Shown here piece by piece: positions 8,739 through 17,676 of a stretch of 64,000 nucleotides of DNA. The stretch's first letter is position 1, and every line of letters begins with the position of its first letter. Location of the stretch: positions 29,766 through 93,765 of the forward strand of contig JAHXIV010000016.1 in NCBI GenBank assembly GCA_025655455.1, in the 5' to 3' direction. Source of the DNA: a gamma proteobacterium symbiont of Taylorina sp. GTDB lineage: Bacteria; Pseudomonadota; Gammaproteobacteria; GRL18. The notes below the pieces were generated by a model, which was given only the letters and a program-made list of their open reading frames with translations, was not told the origin of the DNA and did not search any database. The translations under genes and the position numbers were made by a program.

Positions 8739-10121
8739 TTATTTATGGACACCTAACTTATCTCTCCAACCTGGGAAGATTGAATCAGCATCACCCGGGA
8801 ATGACTCAAATGCACGAGCAAATTCTTTATGCTCTTTCGCAAATTCAATTGGGTCAGCACCTTCTTTCCAACAATCATAAGACTGACGTAAAGAGATTGC
8901 ACCCGCAGCTGGAGAATCGATGTGACCGTAAGAACCACCACCAGAAGTATTGATTACATTACCGTGTCCTAAGTTCTCAAAGAAACCTGGAAGACGTAAA
9001 GCATTCATACCACCAGAAATAATTGGTGTAGTTGGCTTCATTCCACGCCATTCCTGATGATAGAAAGGTCCATCAGCACTATCACGCTCAATCATATAGG
9101 CAATAATTCTATCATCTTTTCCACCTTCCATCTTACCGTAACCCATAGTACCCACGTGGATACCAGAAGCTCCCATAAGACGAGACATCTTAGCAAGTAC
9201 AAAAGCAGTATAACCACGAACCGATGAAGGTGAAGTGACTGCACCATGACCCGCACGGTGATAATGTAAATACTGGCTTGGGTATTGACGACGCGCAGTT
9301 GTTACCATACCTGGCCCACCGACATAGCCATCAACTAAGAATGCTAAACGTGGCGCATCTACACCAAATGTTTCCAGACCAAAGTCAGCACGAGCACACA
9401 TTTCATTATGATCATCAGCAGTAATATTCATAGAGAAGATTTTAGCTTCACCAGTCTCGTCCTGAGCACGTCTCATGGCATCACGAACTAAAGGTAAAAC
9501 TTTCTTCATAGGACAGAAAACCTGATTACCCTGAGGCTCATCATTTTTAATAAAATCACCACCTAACCAGAACTGGTAAGCTGCTTCTGCAAATGGCTCT
9601 GGACGTAAACCTAATTTAGGCTTAATGATCGTTCCGGCAATATAACCACCTTCAGAACGTGAACGACCCAATAAATTCCACATATCTGTAATATCTATTG
9701 AAGGACCGTCAAAAAGAGCTAACATAGCAGGTGGAACATAGAAATCCTGCATTTGAGCATCCTTAACATCACCCATACCCTGGTTATTACCAATAGCAAG
9801 AGTCAGGAAAGATACAATCATAGTACGACCATCAATGACATTGCGGTCAAACAGGTCATTAGGATAAGCAATTTTCATAACGCCTTCTGCTTCGTCTATT
9901 TCATAAACTAAAGCATCGAGGTTTTTTGTAAAATCATCAGTTGTAGAAACTTCAACATTAGTACCTGTTGATGATTCAGCTGCAAAGTGAGCCGCAGTTT
10001 CTAAATAACCACCAAAACCAGGCATAGGATGCATAGTATAAGCGACTAATACGTGGCCGCCATCGGCAATTAACTTATCTTCATCTAAACTTAAATCAGC
10101 ATAGCGTGCGGATTGATCCAT
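8739..10121 (-). CDS. cbbM: Form II ribulose-1,5-bisphosphate carboxylase
   Basis: A 460-residue form II RuBisCO, the usual length. Active-site residues are visible: Lys167 in [13 protein letters not shown], the carbamylated Lys192 with Asp194 and Glu195 in [14 protein letters not shown], His288 in LHYHRAGHG, and loop-6 Lys330 in MGYGKMEGG. It fixes CO2 on RuBP in the Calvin cycle, and form II enzymes suit high-CO2, low-O2 settings. The start is preceded by AGGAG about 8 nt upstream. It is transcribed divergently from the LysR gene at 10390. No small subunit gene is present, as expected for form II. Confidence 0.98.
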   Translation of the reverse strand: MDQSARYADLSLDEDKLIADGGHVLVAYTMHPMPGFGGYLETAAHFAAESSTGTNVEVSTTDDFTKNLDALVYEIDEAEGVMKIAYPNDLFDRNVIDGRTMIVSFLTLAIGNNQGMGDVKDAQMQDFYVPPAMLALFDGPSIDITDMWNLLGRSRSEGGYIAGTIIKPKLGLRPEPFAEAAYQFWLGGDFIKNDEPQGNQVFCPMKKVLPLVRDAMRRAQDETGEAKIFSMNITADDHNEMCARADFGLETFGVDAPRLAFLVDGYVGGPGMVTTARRQYPSQYLHYHRAGHGAVTSPSSVRGYTAFVLAKMSRLMGASGIHVGTMGYGKMEGGKDDRIIAYMIERDSADGPFYHQEWRGMKPTTPIISGGMNALRLPGFFENLGHGNVINTSGGGSYGHIDSPAAGAISLRQSYDCWKEGADPIEFAKEHKEFARAFESFPGDADSIFPGWRDKLGVHK

Positions 10122-10278
10122 GAAAGAACTCCTGTTTTTTATCTGTTTGGTTTACTCATATTATATTTAGTCAATTATTTTACAAAAGCAACATAACTAA
10201 AAAAAAAATGAGACTTGATTCAGCTATTTATAAAATAGCCCGTATAAATCAGTAAACAGAATATACGTTCTTTATACT

Positions 10279-10295
10279 ATAAAGTAAAACTTTAT
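10279..10295. promoter_or_regulatory. Perfect palindrome in the cbbM-cbbR intergenic region
   Basis: ATAAAGT-AAA-ACTTTAT is a perfect 7-bp hyphenated palindrome between the divergent cbbM and cbbR starts. A dyad of this kind is a reasonable candidate CbbR operator, though it is not a strict T-N11-A match. Confidence 0.45.
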
Positions 10296-10335
10296 TTTTT
10301 GATAATTACCATAATAAATACCTTATAGTTGTTTT

Positions 10336-10356
10336 TTATCAACTTATTTATGATAA
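10336..10356. promoter_or_regulatory. TTATC-N11-GATAA dyad, candidate LysR (CbbR) site
   Basis: TTATC and GATAA arms are separated by exactly 11 nt, the geometry of LysR-family boxes. It lies 34-54 bp upstream of the cbbR start, where autoregulation would be expected. Confidence 0.45.
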
Positions 10357-10389
10357 GCTACTTTTTATATTCTTTAGCTAGGGATTTCT

Positions 10390-11319
10390 ATGAATTTAAC
10401 CTTTCGACAACTTAAAGTCTTTGAAGCAGTTGCACGGCTGCTGAATTTTACCCGGGCAGCAAAAGAATTACACCTTTCACAACCTGCCGTTTCCATGCAA
10501 ATCAAGCAGCTGGAAGAACAGGCAGATACCCCCTTAATTGAAAAACTGGGAAAAAAATTATATCTCACTGAAGTTGGACATGAGATGTATAACTACGCTC
10601 GCAGCACCATGCAGCAGTTACTTGATTTAGAAGAAACTATCGGGCAGATGAAGACTCTGCAGCAAGGTCATTTAAAAATTGCCGTTGCCAGCACTGCTAA
10701 CCATTTTGTGATTCGACTTTTAGGCCGTTTTGCCAAGGTTCACCCTAAAATAAGTATCAGTCTTGATGTGACCAATCGCATCTCTCTATTGGATATACTG
10801 GACAGAAATGAATGTGATCTGGTGATTATGGGTCGCCCCCCTGTCAATTATAAACTCACTTCCGTCCCCTTTCTGGAAAATCCTCTGGTGGTTGTCTCAC
10901 ATCCTGAACATAAGATGGTTGGTAAAACTCAAGTTTCACTCAAGGATTTAGCAAAGCAGGAATTCGTGACCAGAGAATTAGGTTCTGGCACCCGTAGTGC
11001 GGTGGAACGTTTTTTTTCAGATCATAATATTGAATTTAAAACTAAAATGGATATGAGTAATAATCGTGCTATCAAGCACGCCGCTGAAGAAGATCTGGGG
11101 TTGGCCATTGTCTCATTACACACTTTAGAGCTGGAATTAAAGGCAAAAACACTGGAAATTATTAATGTAGAAGATTTTCCTATCTATCGACACTGGTATA
11201 TCGTGCAGCGTGAAGGGAAACGCTTGTCACCTATTGCAACTGTATTTAAAGAGTATACTATGCAGGAAGCCAAAAAGGTCATGCAGGATTTTAATATGCC
11301 TTATGCTGCTCCCAAATGA
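10390..11319 (+). CDS. cbbR: LysR-family regulator of CO2 fixation genes (CbbR-type)
   Basis: A 309-residue LysR-type regulator. The N-terminal winged HTH is clear (FRQLKVFEAVARLLNFTRAA followed by LHLSQPAVSMQIKQLE), then a periplasmic-binding-like effector domain from about residue 90. CbbR proteins activate cbb operons and sense Calvin-cycle metabolites or NADPH. The assignment rests on divergent placement 268 bp from cbbM plus two dyads in that spacer. Its TGA stop overlaps the ATG of the next gene (ATGA at 11316-11319), so the two are probably translationally coupled. Confidence 0.9.
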   Translation: MNLTFRQLKVFEAVARLLNFTRAAKELHLSQPAVSMQIKQLEEQADTPLIEKLGKKLYLTEVGHEMYNYARSTMQQLLDLEETIGQMKTLQQGHLKIAVASTANHFVIRLLGRFAKVHPKISISLDVTNRISLLDILDRNECDLVIMGRPPVNYKLTSVPFLENPLVVVSHPEHKMVGKTQVSLKDLAKQEFVTRELGSGTRSAVERFFSDHNIEFKTKMDMSNNRAIKHAAEEDLGLAIVSLHTLELELKAKTLEIINVEDFPIYRHWYIVQREGKRLSPIATVFKEYTMQEAKKVMQDFNMPYAAPK

Positions 11320-12731
11320 TAAAATCTACCAATCATGCTGAAATTTCTCACCATGGTGCTGTCAACGGTGTCACAGGCTCCTGTCATGAGCTTCATATAG
11401 ACGACCACAATAGTATTCTTATCGACTGCGGCTTGTTTCAGGGGGCTGAGACTTCACCCAATGGCGCAGATCAGGCGCAGCTTGTCATTGATTTTTCAAT
11501 AAAAACTGTTCAGGCTCTGGTAATTACTCACACCCATATTGATCATATCGGACGTATTCCATATTTATTAGCCGCTGGCTTTAAGGGATCCATCTATTGT
11601 TCAAAACCATCAGCATTGTTACTAGCAGAAGTTTTAGAAGATGCCGTAAAAATTGGTTTTACTAAAAATAAACAATTGATCAAACAGTTTATAAAACACA
11701 TAAAATCATTATTAATCCCTTTAGATTATGGTGTGAAACAAACAATTCCCTTAATAAATAGTCAGCAGAAACTGTCAATAAAACTCAAACCTGCCGGACA
11801 TATTCTCGGCTCTGCTTATATTGAATGCGACATAAGAAAACAAAATTCAGACAGACAAAAAATTATTTTTAGCGGTGATCTGGGTGCTCCTTATACTCCG
11901 TTGCTGGCAGCACCAAAATCACCCTATGGCTGTGATCAACTGGTGATCGAGAGCACCTATGGTGATAAAAATCATCAGGGGCGCAGGCATCGGCAAAGCC
12001 ATCTCAAACAAATGGTTGAACATGCTGTAAACAATAGAGGGGTTATTTTAATCCCTGCTTTTAGTATTGGTCGTACCCAAGAATTACTTTATGAGCTGGA
12101 AAACCTGATAGCTCACTATCAGCATACTAAGATCTGGAAAGACATTGAAGTGATCGTTGATTCTCCTCTGGCCAGCAAATTTACTAAAAAATACCGCCAA
12201 CTTTCTGATTATTGGGATGCCGAAGCAAAAAACAGGCGGCATCAGGGACGTCACCCGTTGAACTTTTCACAATTGATCACGATTAATGATCATAAAACAC
12301 ATTTACAGACGGTTGCATATTTAAAGAAAACAGCCCGACCAGCCATAGTAATAGCAGCTAGCGGTATGTGTACAGGTGGTCGTATTGTTAATTATTTAAC
12401 AGCATTATTAGCAGATGAACGTACTGATATACTATTTACCGGTTATCAGGCTCAGGGAACTACAGGGCGAATAATTCAACAATATGGCAACCATCCGGCG
12501 GCTTATGTGCTGATTGAGCAAAAAAAATATCCCATTAATGCCCGTATAAGCACTTTAAGTGCTTATTCAGCCCATGCCGATCAAAGTAATTTACTGAACT
12601 TTGTTAAACGTATGAGAAAAAAACCTGCACAAATCCGTATTATCCATGGTGACAGGGAAGCAAAAATCGCTTTAAAAAACTTATTTCAAACTCAATTTTC
12701 CGGAATTGATGTTAGAATACCTGAAAAATAG
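11316..12731 (+). CDS. MBL-fold beta-CASP RNA-processing protein (exo/endoribonuclease type)
   Basis: A 471-residue metallo-beta-lactamase/beta-CASP protein. Motifs: HTHIDHIG (HxHxDH zinc site), a GSAYIE segment, FSGDLGAPYTP (third metal Asp), ESTYGD, IPAFSIGRTQELLYEL opening the beta-CASP domain, ASGMCTGGRI, and SAHADQSNL in the C-terminal RMMBL segment. These are hallmarks of CPSF-73/Ysh1-like nucleases that process RNA. Its start overlaps the cbbR stop by 4 nt, an unusual pairing. A role in cbb mRNA processing is speculative; the family may simply handle general RNA turnover. Confidence 0.88.
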   Translation: MIKSTNHAEISHHGAVNGVTGSCHELHIDDHNSILIDCGLFQGAETSPNGADQAQLVIDFSIKTVQALVITHTHIDHIGRIPYLLAAGFKGSIYCSKPSALLLAEVLEDAVKIGFTKNKQLIKQFIKHIKSLLIPLDYGVKQTIPLINSQQKLSIKLKPAGHILGSAYIECDIRKQNSDRQKIIFSGDLGAPYTPLLAAPKSPYGCDQLVIESTYGDKNHQGRRHRQSHLKQMVEHAVNNRGVILIPAFSIGRTQELLYELENLIAHYQHTKIWKDIEVIVDSPLASKFTKKYRQLSDYWDAEAKNRRHQGRHPLNFSQLITINDHKTHLQTVAYLKKTARPAIVIAASGMCTGGRIVNYLTALLADERTDILFTGYQAQGTTGRIIQQYGNHPAAYVLIEQKKYPINARISTLSAYSAHADQSNLLNFVKRMRKKPAQIRIIHGDREAKIALKNLFQTQFSGIDVRIPEK

Positions 12732-12760
12732 TGGTAAGTGGTAAGTGGTAAGTGGTAAGT
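12731..12760 (+). repeat. Tandem 7-nt repeat (GTGGTAA x4)
   Basis: GTGGTAA repeats four times (12731-12758) plus a partial unit, starting on the last base of the previous stop codon and ending 34 bp before the manC ATG. Slipped-strand changes here would alter manC promoter or leader spacing by 7 nt steps. Confidence 0.85.
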
Positions 12761-12794
12761 CAAAAAAGAATAAATAGAGAAAGGTTTTAAATCA

Positions 12795-14219
12795 ATGATT
12801 ATTCCTGTTATTTTATCAGGGGGCACCGGTTCACGTTTGTGGCCTATGTCTCGCGAGTTGAATCCAAAGCAGTTTTTATCACTTTGTGGTGAACAAACTA
12901 TGCTGCAGGAGACGATGGCACGTTTAGAGGGTGTCACAGATTTAGCCGATCCCATTATTGTGTGTAATGAAGATCATCGCTTTATGGTGGCTCAGCAAAT
13001 GAATGAGCTGGGCGTGAAAGTGGATAAAATTATTCTGGAACCTGTTGGTCGTAATACTGCACCCGCCATTGCCGCAGCAGCCGAATATATCCAGGAAAAA
13101 GAAGGGGCTGATGATGCTGTTATGCTGATTCTGGCAGCCGATCATATTATTCAGAATACAGAAGAATTTCATCGCGTCATTGAGGCTGGTTACCGTGTTG
13201 CAGAACAAGGTCAGTTAATTACTTTTGGTATTGTGCCAGATAAGGCAGAAACCGGTTATGGTTATATTAAACGTGCTGACTTTTTCTCTCAACAAGACAA
13301 TGCCTACACAGTTGAACGCTTTGTTGAAAAACCTGATATAGAAACTGCACAGAAATATTTTAATAGTGGTGAATATTATTGGAATAGCGGTATGTTTATG
13401 TTTAAAACATCCACTATCCTGGAAGAGTTAAAGATATTATCACCAGAAATACACCAGGCAGTCAAAAAGGCTGTATCCGATGGTATCAAGGATCTGGATT
13501 TTTGTCGTTTAGATAAAGATTCATTTATCGCCTCTCCTTCAGATTCCATTGATTATGCTGTCATGGAAAAAACCAATAAAGCCGTTGTACTTCCCCTTGA
13601 TGCCGACTGGAATGATGTCGGTGCCTGGTCTGCTCTTTGGGAAGTCAAAAAAAGAGATGAAAACGGCAATGTTTTTCATGGTGATATTCTGCATCATGAC
13701 GTTTCTAATAGCTATATTCATGCCGATGAACGTATGGTGGCAGTTGTTGGTATTGATAATTGCGTGGTGGTTGAAACTGCCGATGCAGTACTGGTGGTTG
13801 ATAAAGATCGTTCTCAGGATGTCAAGACTATTGTTAATCAACTCAAGGCTACAAGCCGTGAAGAAATCCTCTTGCACCAACGAGTTTATCGACCCTGGGG
13901 CAGTTATGAGACATTAGAAGAAACTGAACGTTTTAAAGTGAAACGCATTATTGTCAATCCCGGCGCTAAACTTTCTTTACAGATGCACCATCATCGTTCA
14001 GAACATTGGGTAGTAGTAAAGGGTACAGCCAAAATAGTCTGTGGAGATAAAGAATTTATACTCACTGAAGACCAATCCAATTATATTCCCTTAGGCACAC
14101 AACATCGTCTGGAAAACCCTGGAGTCATTCCATTGGAAATTATTGAAGTTCAGACCGGTGCCTATTTAGGTGAAGATGATATCGTGAGATTTGATGATCA
14201 CTATGGCCGTGTAGAATAA
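12795..14219 (+). CDS. manC: Mannose-1-phosphate guanylyltransferase / mannose-6-phosphate isomerase
   Basis: A 474-residue bifunctional enzyme of the AlgA/ManC/CpsB type. The N-terminal nucleotidyltransferase domain shows the GGTGSRLWPMSRELNPKQF signature (about residues 9-27) and the FVEKPD motif; the C-terminal cupin domain has YRPWGSYETLE and the metal-binding QMHHHRSEHWVVVKGTA segment. It makes GDP-mannose from mannose-1-phosphate and GTP, and the isomerase half makes mannose-6-phosphate from fructose-6-phosphate. With the phosphomannomutase at 15957 it completes the GDP-mannose route for surface polysaccharides. The tandem repeat lies just upstream. Confidence 0.95.
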   Translation: MIIPVILSGGTGSRLWPMSRELNPKQFLSLCGEQTMLQETMARLEGVTDLADPIIVCNEDHRFMVAQQMNELGVKVDKIILEPVGRNTAPAIAAAAEYIQEKEGADDAVMLILAADHIIQNTEEFHRVIEAGYRVAEQGQLITFGIVPDKAETGYGYIKRADFFSQQDNAYTVERFVEKPDIETAQKYFNSGEYYWNSGMFMFKTSTILEELKILSPEIHQAVKKAVSDGIKDLDFCRLDKDSFIASPSDSIDYAVMEKTNKAVVLPLDADWNDVGAWSALWEVKKRDENGNVFHGDILHHDVSNSYIHADERMVAVVGIDNCVVVETADAVLVVDKDRSQDVKTIVNQLKATSREEILLHQRVYRPWGSYETLEETERFKVKRIIVNPGAKLSLQMHHHRSEHWVVVKGTAKIVCGDKEFILTEDQSNYIPLGTQHRLENPGVIPLEIIEVQTGAYLGEDDIVRFDDHYGRVE

Positions 14220-14368
14220 TCACTATGTGATCAAATTTCAACAAGAATAACCCAATAATATTTGTTCCGGTTTCGTCCCTCAGCTGATATTTCAACAATT
14301 ATTATTGCTAATGTTAATATGCATTATCTTTACTCAATACCTTTAAACTCCCAAAATAAACTTTGAGG

Positions 14369-15817
14369 CTATTGTCGCAGGAAAATAAAATCTCCCCCGT
14401 TATGCCCTGTTTTTCTGACATTTGAATACTCGGGCGTTTGATCCGCATTGAGGATGACCTTATCTCTTATACGGGAGAAGACTTCTTCTGCTTCTATTAC
14501 ACTTGATGTATCCTCTAATACATCAAGCAATGCCGCGGAAAAAACAGAATGATTATCTCTGCCGGAGTCAGTCACAGGCTCCAGGCCGCCCGAAGTGATA
14601 ACCGTACGGGATTTTTTTTCCAGCAAACGTTTGATCAATGAAACTTTTTCTTCCGGACGGGTTAGTTTCACCGCAATACTTCTCACTAAGGTACCTGAGT
14701 AGCATGAGTCTGCAATAACCAGCACATGCCACGACTGTAATGCTTTTAAAGCATCGGTAATTTCAGCAGTAGAAATCCAGTTGGAAGTAAAATCACGTTC
14801 CGCATCAACCGGCAGCCAATAACCACGTTCAGAAGCCTTATCCAGCACCCCATGCCCCGCATAATAAATCAGCAGGTTGTCATTTTTCATTAATGTATTG
14901 CGAAACTCACCAATGGCTTTCAGCGTTTCATAACGGTTGGCATTAAGCAGTAACTTCACCTTAAAACCATAATTACGCTGCAGTACATCGGCCAGACTTT
15001 CAGCATCATTCACCGCTGTTTTTAACTGTTTCAAATGTTTATATTGGTTATTGCCAATAATCAGGGCGTAATAATTGCCATAGTTTAAACTTTTTAACAC
15101 CTTATTTGAGATTTCCAGCTCTGTTTGCAGTTTTTTTCTAGAAACCTCATACGATGCAGCGGGAGATGAATTAATATTAAAGGTTTGATCAAGCAGAGAT
15201 TTTTTACGCTGCTCATATTCAGACTGAGAAATAATATCCTGTTCTTTAAGTGATTTCAGCAGGTTCAATTGTTCAACAAATTTCTTTTGTTCAGGATTAA
15301 TAGCCGTTCTTGCCTCCCTGAAAATAAGTGGTTTTTTAGGCTTAACCACAAATCTATCGGCTTTATACGATTTGCTGGTTATCGCTGGTTTTTCTATTAT
15401 AGCTGTTTTTTCAAGCTGGGTTGGCTTTCTGGCTTTAGTTGCTTTAATTTTCTTTGTCGTGTGAAGTTTATTATTTCCGGGTAATTTATTTTGTACTGCC
15501 TGGAGTTTCTGCAAAAGCAATTTATCATCAGGAAAAATTAATAAGGCATTCTGATAGGCTTTAACTGCTTGTGGAAGTTTTTTTCGTTGTTCCAGAGTTT
15601 TCCCCAGAGCAATATGTAAATCATACTTTTTAGAATTTGAACGAATTAATCTCTGACAGGCATCCAGCTGATCATATTCTTCTCCATCACCATAAAGACA
15701 ATCAGAGAAAGTCGGTGGATAGGTAGCATAGGCATTAGATTGCCATAGACAAAGCACCAGACCGGCAAGAACCAGCATCTGCCATTGAATTATAAAGTTC
15801 ACATTAAAATGAGACAT
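14369..15817 (-). CDS. Secreted caspase-like (C14 family) protein with TPR and SHOCT-like segments
   Basis: A 482-residue protein with an N-terminal signal or anchor sequence (about residues 12-31), a TPR-like helical pair (about 65-112), a basic Lys-rich linker (112-165), a SHOCT-like helix pair (LLKSLKEQDIISQSEYEQRK, about 186-205) and a C-terminal p20 caspase-like domain. The catalytic dyad is intact: His322 in YYAGHG and Cys372 in ADSCYSG. Prokaryotic C14 peptidases (orthocaspases) usually cleave after Arg or Lys, but the substrate here is unknown. It lies between manC and the phosphomannomutase gene on the opposite strand, so it is not in their operon. SHOCT with a caspase domain in one chain is uncommon. 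Confidence 0.82.
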   Translation of the reverse strand: MSHFNVNFIIQWQMLVLAGLVLCLWQSNAYATYPPTFSDCLYGDGEEYDQLDACQRLIRSNSKKYDLHIALGKTLEQRKKLPQAVKAYQNALLIFPDDKLLLQKLQAVQNKLPGNNKLHTTKKIKATKARKPTQLEKTAIIEKPAITSKSYKADRFVVKPKKPLIFREARTAINPEQKKFVEQLNLLKSLKEQDIISQSEYEQRKKSLLDQTFNINSSPAASYEVSRKKLQTELEISNKVLKSLNYGNYYALIIGNNQYKHLKQLKTAVNDAESLADVLQRNYGFKVKLLLNANRYETLKAIGEFRNTLMKNDNLLIYYAGHGVLDKASERGYWLPVDAERDFTSNWISTAEITDALKALQSWHVLVIADSCYSGTLVRSIAVKLTRPEEKVSLIKRLLEKKSRTVITSGGLEPVTDSGRDNHSVFSAALLDVLEDTSSVIEAEEVFSRIRDKVILNADQTPEYSNVRKTGHNGGDFIFLRQ

Positions 15818-15956
15818 AATTTAAAACCATAATTTAGACACAGGGTATTTATATATTACTATATAGTCCATTTTCACTATTTTTTCCCCATTTTTTCAGA
15901 TTTTTTGTGTATCATATACTAAAAAGAACAATATCCGGTGAAGATAATAATATTTT

Positions 15957-17483
15957 ATGAAAACAACGATTAAAGATTTAATGCTCAGTAGTCAGGTCAC
16001 ATTTGGAACCAGTGGTGCACGCGGTTTGGTAAAAGATATGACGGATCAGGTCTGTTATGCCTATACACTCGGTTTTATCCAATATCTTAAAGACACACAG
16101 CAGTTAAATAATTCATCCTGCATTGTTTTAGCTGGTGATTTGCGAGATAGTACACCAGCTATTCTCAATGCCTGTGCCAGAGCCATTTTAGATAGTGGCA
16201 TCAGGCCTGTTAATGCCGGGCTGGTTCCTACGCCGGCTGTGGCACTCTATGGTTTGGATTATCAATGCCCCGCTATTATGGTGACAGGCAGCCATATCCC
16301 GGATGATAGAAACGGGATAAAATTTTACAAACTGGCTGGTGAAATTTTAAAGGCTGATGAAATAATAATCAAAGCACAGAAAATTGATCTGCCAGATGAA
16401 TTATTTAATTCCAGCGGACAGTTTGCAACTGTAACACAAAAATCTTTATCACAGGACAATGCTCTGCCTGAAATTGATCCGACAGCTGAAGAGAATTATA
16501 AAAAACGTTATCTTGATCTTTTCCCGGATAATGCTTTATCAGGGAAAAAAGTTGGTGTTTATCAGCACAGTGGTGTTGCTCGTAAAATAATCCCTGAGTT
16601 ATTAGAGAAATTGGGGGCTGAAGTTATTCTATTAGGTTTTTCTAATTCATTTATCCCTGTCGATACAGAAGCAGTTCGTCAGGAAGACATTGACTTAGCA
16701 CGGCAGTGGACAGCTGAATACAATCTCGATGCCATTGTCTCTACAGACGGTGATGCAGATCGACCTTTAATTTCTGATGAAAAAGGAGAATGGTTTAGAG
16801 GGGATATTGTGGGCATATTATGTGCTCAATACTTACATATTGATCATATCGTCACCCCCGTCAGTTCTAATACCTGTGTGGAAAAGTCCGGTTTATTTGC
16901 CGATGTCAAACGCAGCCGTATTGGTTCACCCTATGTTATTGAAGTCATGAATCATTATATTGAAGATCATTATGCCTCCATTGCAGGCTATGAGGCCAAT
17001 GGTGGTTTTCTTCTGGCAAGTCCCATACAAAACCCACGCTGTGATAAAGATTGTCTGTTGACACCCTTGCCAACACGTGATGCTGTGGTTGTTTTGCTCA
17101 CTTTACTGCATAGTGCAGCAGAAAAAAATATCCCTCTATCAAAATTATCAGCACAACTGCCGCAACGTTATACCTTTAGTAACCGGATTAAAAACTTTGC
17201 CGCAGAAAAAAGCCAGCAACTAATGGCAAGGTATACTCATGGACGGGAAGATGAGAATAAACAAGCCATTGAAGCTGATTTTCCACAGCTGCTTCAACAA
17301 CTCGGGCAAGTCATTAATATCAATACTATTGACGGTGTGAGAATCACTTTTGCTAATGAAGCTATTATACATTTTCGACCGTCAGGCAATGCCCCGGAAT
17401 TCCGCTGTTATAGTGAGTCAGATAGTGAAGAAAATGCTGTAGAAATTAATCAATTAGCCATGCAGGCTGTAATTTCTCAATAA
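15957..17483 (+). CDS. Phosphomannomutase (alpha-D-phosphohexomutase family)
   Basis: A 508-residue phosphohexomutase. The catalytic phosphoserine is Ser112 in VTGSHIPDDRNG, the metal loop is STDGDADRPL (near residue 264), the sugar-binding GYEANGG and the C-terminal phosphate loop RPSGNAPEFR are present. It interconverts mannose-6-phosphate and mannose-1-phosphate for ManC. The TGSHIP form of the serine loop, in place of the usual TASHNP, is seen in one phosphomannomutase subgroup. The ATG at 15957 has a purine-rich stretch (GGTGAAG) upstream. The last codons and stop form the left arm of a large inverted repeat. Confidence 0.88.
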   Translation: MKTTIKDLMLSSQVTFGTSGARGLVKDMTDQVCYAYTLGFIQYLKDTQQLNNSSCIVLAGDLRDSTPAILNACARAILDSGIRPVNAGLVPTPAVALYGLDYQCPAIMVTGSHIPDDRNGIKFYKLAGEILKADEIIIKAQKIDLPDELFNSSGQFATVTQKSLSQDNALPEIDPTAEENYKKRYLDLFPDNALSGKKVGVYQHSGVARKIIPELLEKLGAEVILLGFSNSFIPVDTEAVRQEDIDLARQWTAEYNLDAIVSTDGDADRPLISDEKGEWFRGDIVGILCAQYLHIDHIVTPVSSNTCVEKSGLFADVKRSRIGSPYVIEVMNHYIEDHYASIAGYEANGGFLLASPIQNPRCDKDCLLTPLPTRDAVVVLLTLLHSAAEKNIPLSKLSAQLPQRYTFSNRIKNFAAEKSQQLMARYTHGREDENKQAIEADFPQLLQQLGQVININTIDGVRITFANEAIIHFRPSGNAPEFRCYSESDSEENAVEINQLAMQAVISQ

Positions 17484-17550
17484 GTCCGCGCAAAATCCCT
17501 CCCCTTTAAAGAGGGAAGGAACTTGATCGCATGGACTTATTGAGAATTAC
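17469..17550. repeat. Nested inverted repeat spanning the phosphomannomutase stop codon
   Basis: A 19-nt arm (17469-17487) and an 18-nt arm (17533-17550) are reverse complements except for one missing A. The 45-nt loop holds a second hairpin, TCCCTC (17496-17501) against GAGGGA (17511-17516). The left arm includes the stop codon. It may act as a terminator or an mRNA 3'-end stabiliser; the second arm could come from duplication of the gene end. Confidence 0.7.
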
Positions 17551-17607
17551 TGTATCGGATTTAATTTATAAGTGTAAAAAGTCACTTTATGTTTTTCCTT
17601 TAAGTAC

Positions 17608-17634
17608 TATAGTTATTTTTTTTATTGCCGATAA
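17608..17634 (+). promoter_or_regulatory. Sigma-28 (FliA)-type promoter for the MCP gene
   Basis: TATAGTTA, 11 nt, then GCCGATAA. The -10 element is a perfect match to the sigma-28 consensus and the -35 matches TAAAGTTT at 6 of 8 positions, with the canonical spacing. It lies 42 nt upstream of the chemoreceptor ATG, where flagellar-class genes usually carry it. Confidence 0.75.
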
Positions 17635-17676
17635 AATCAAAGAATCACATTGTAAATTTAAAGCCAGGAACCCCCT

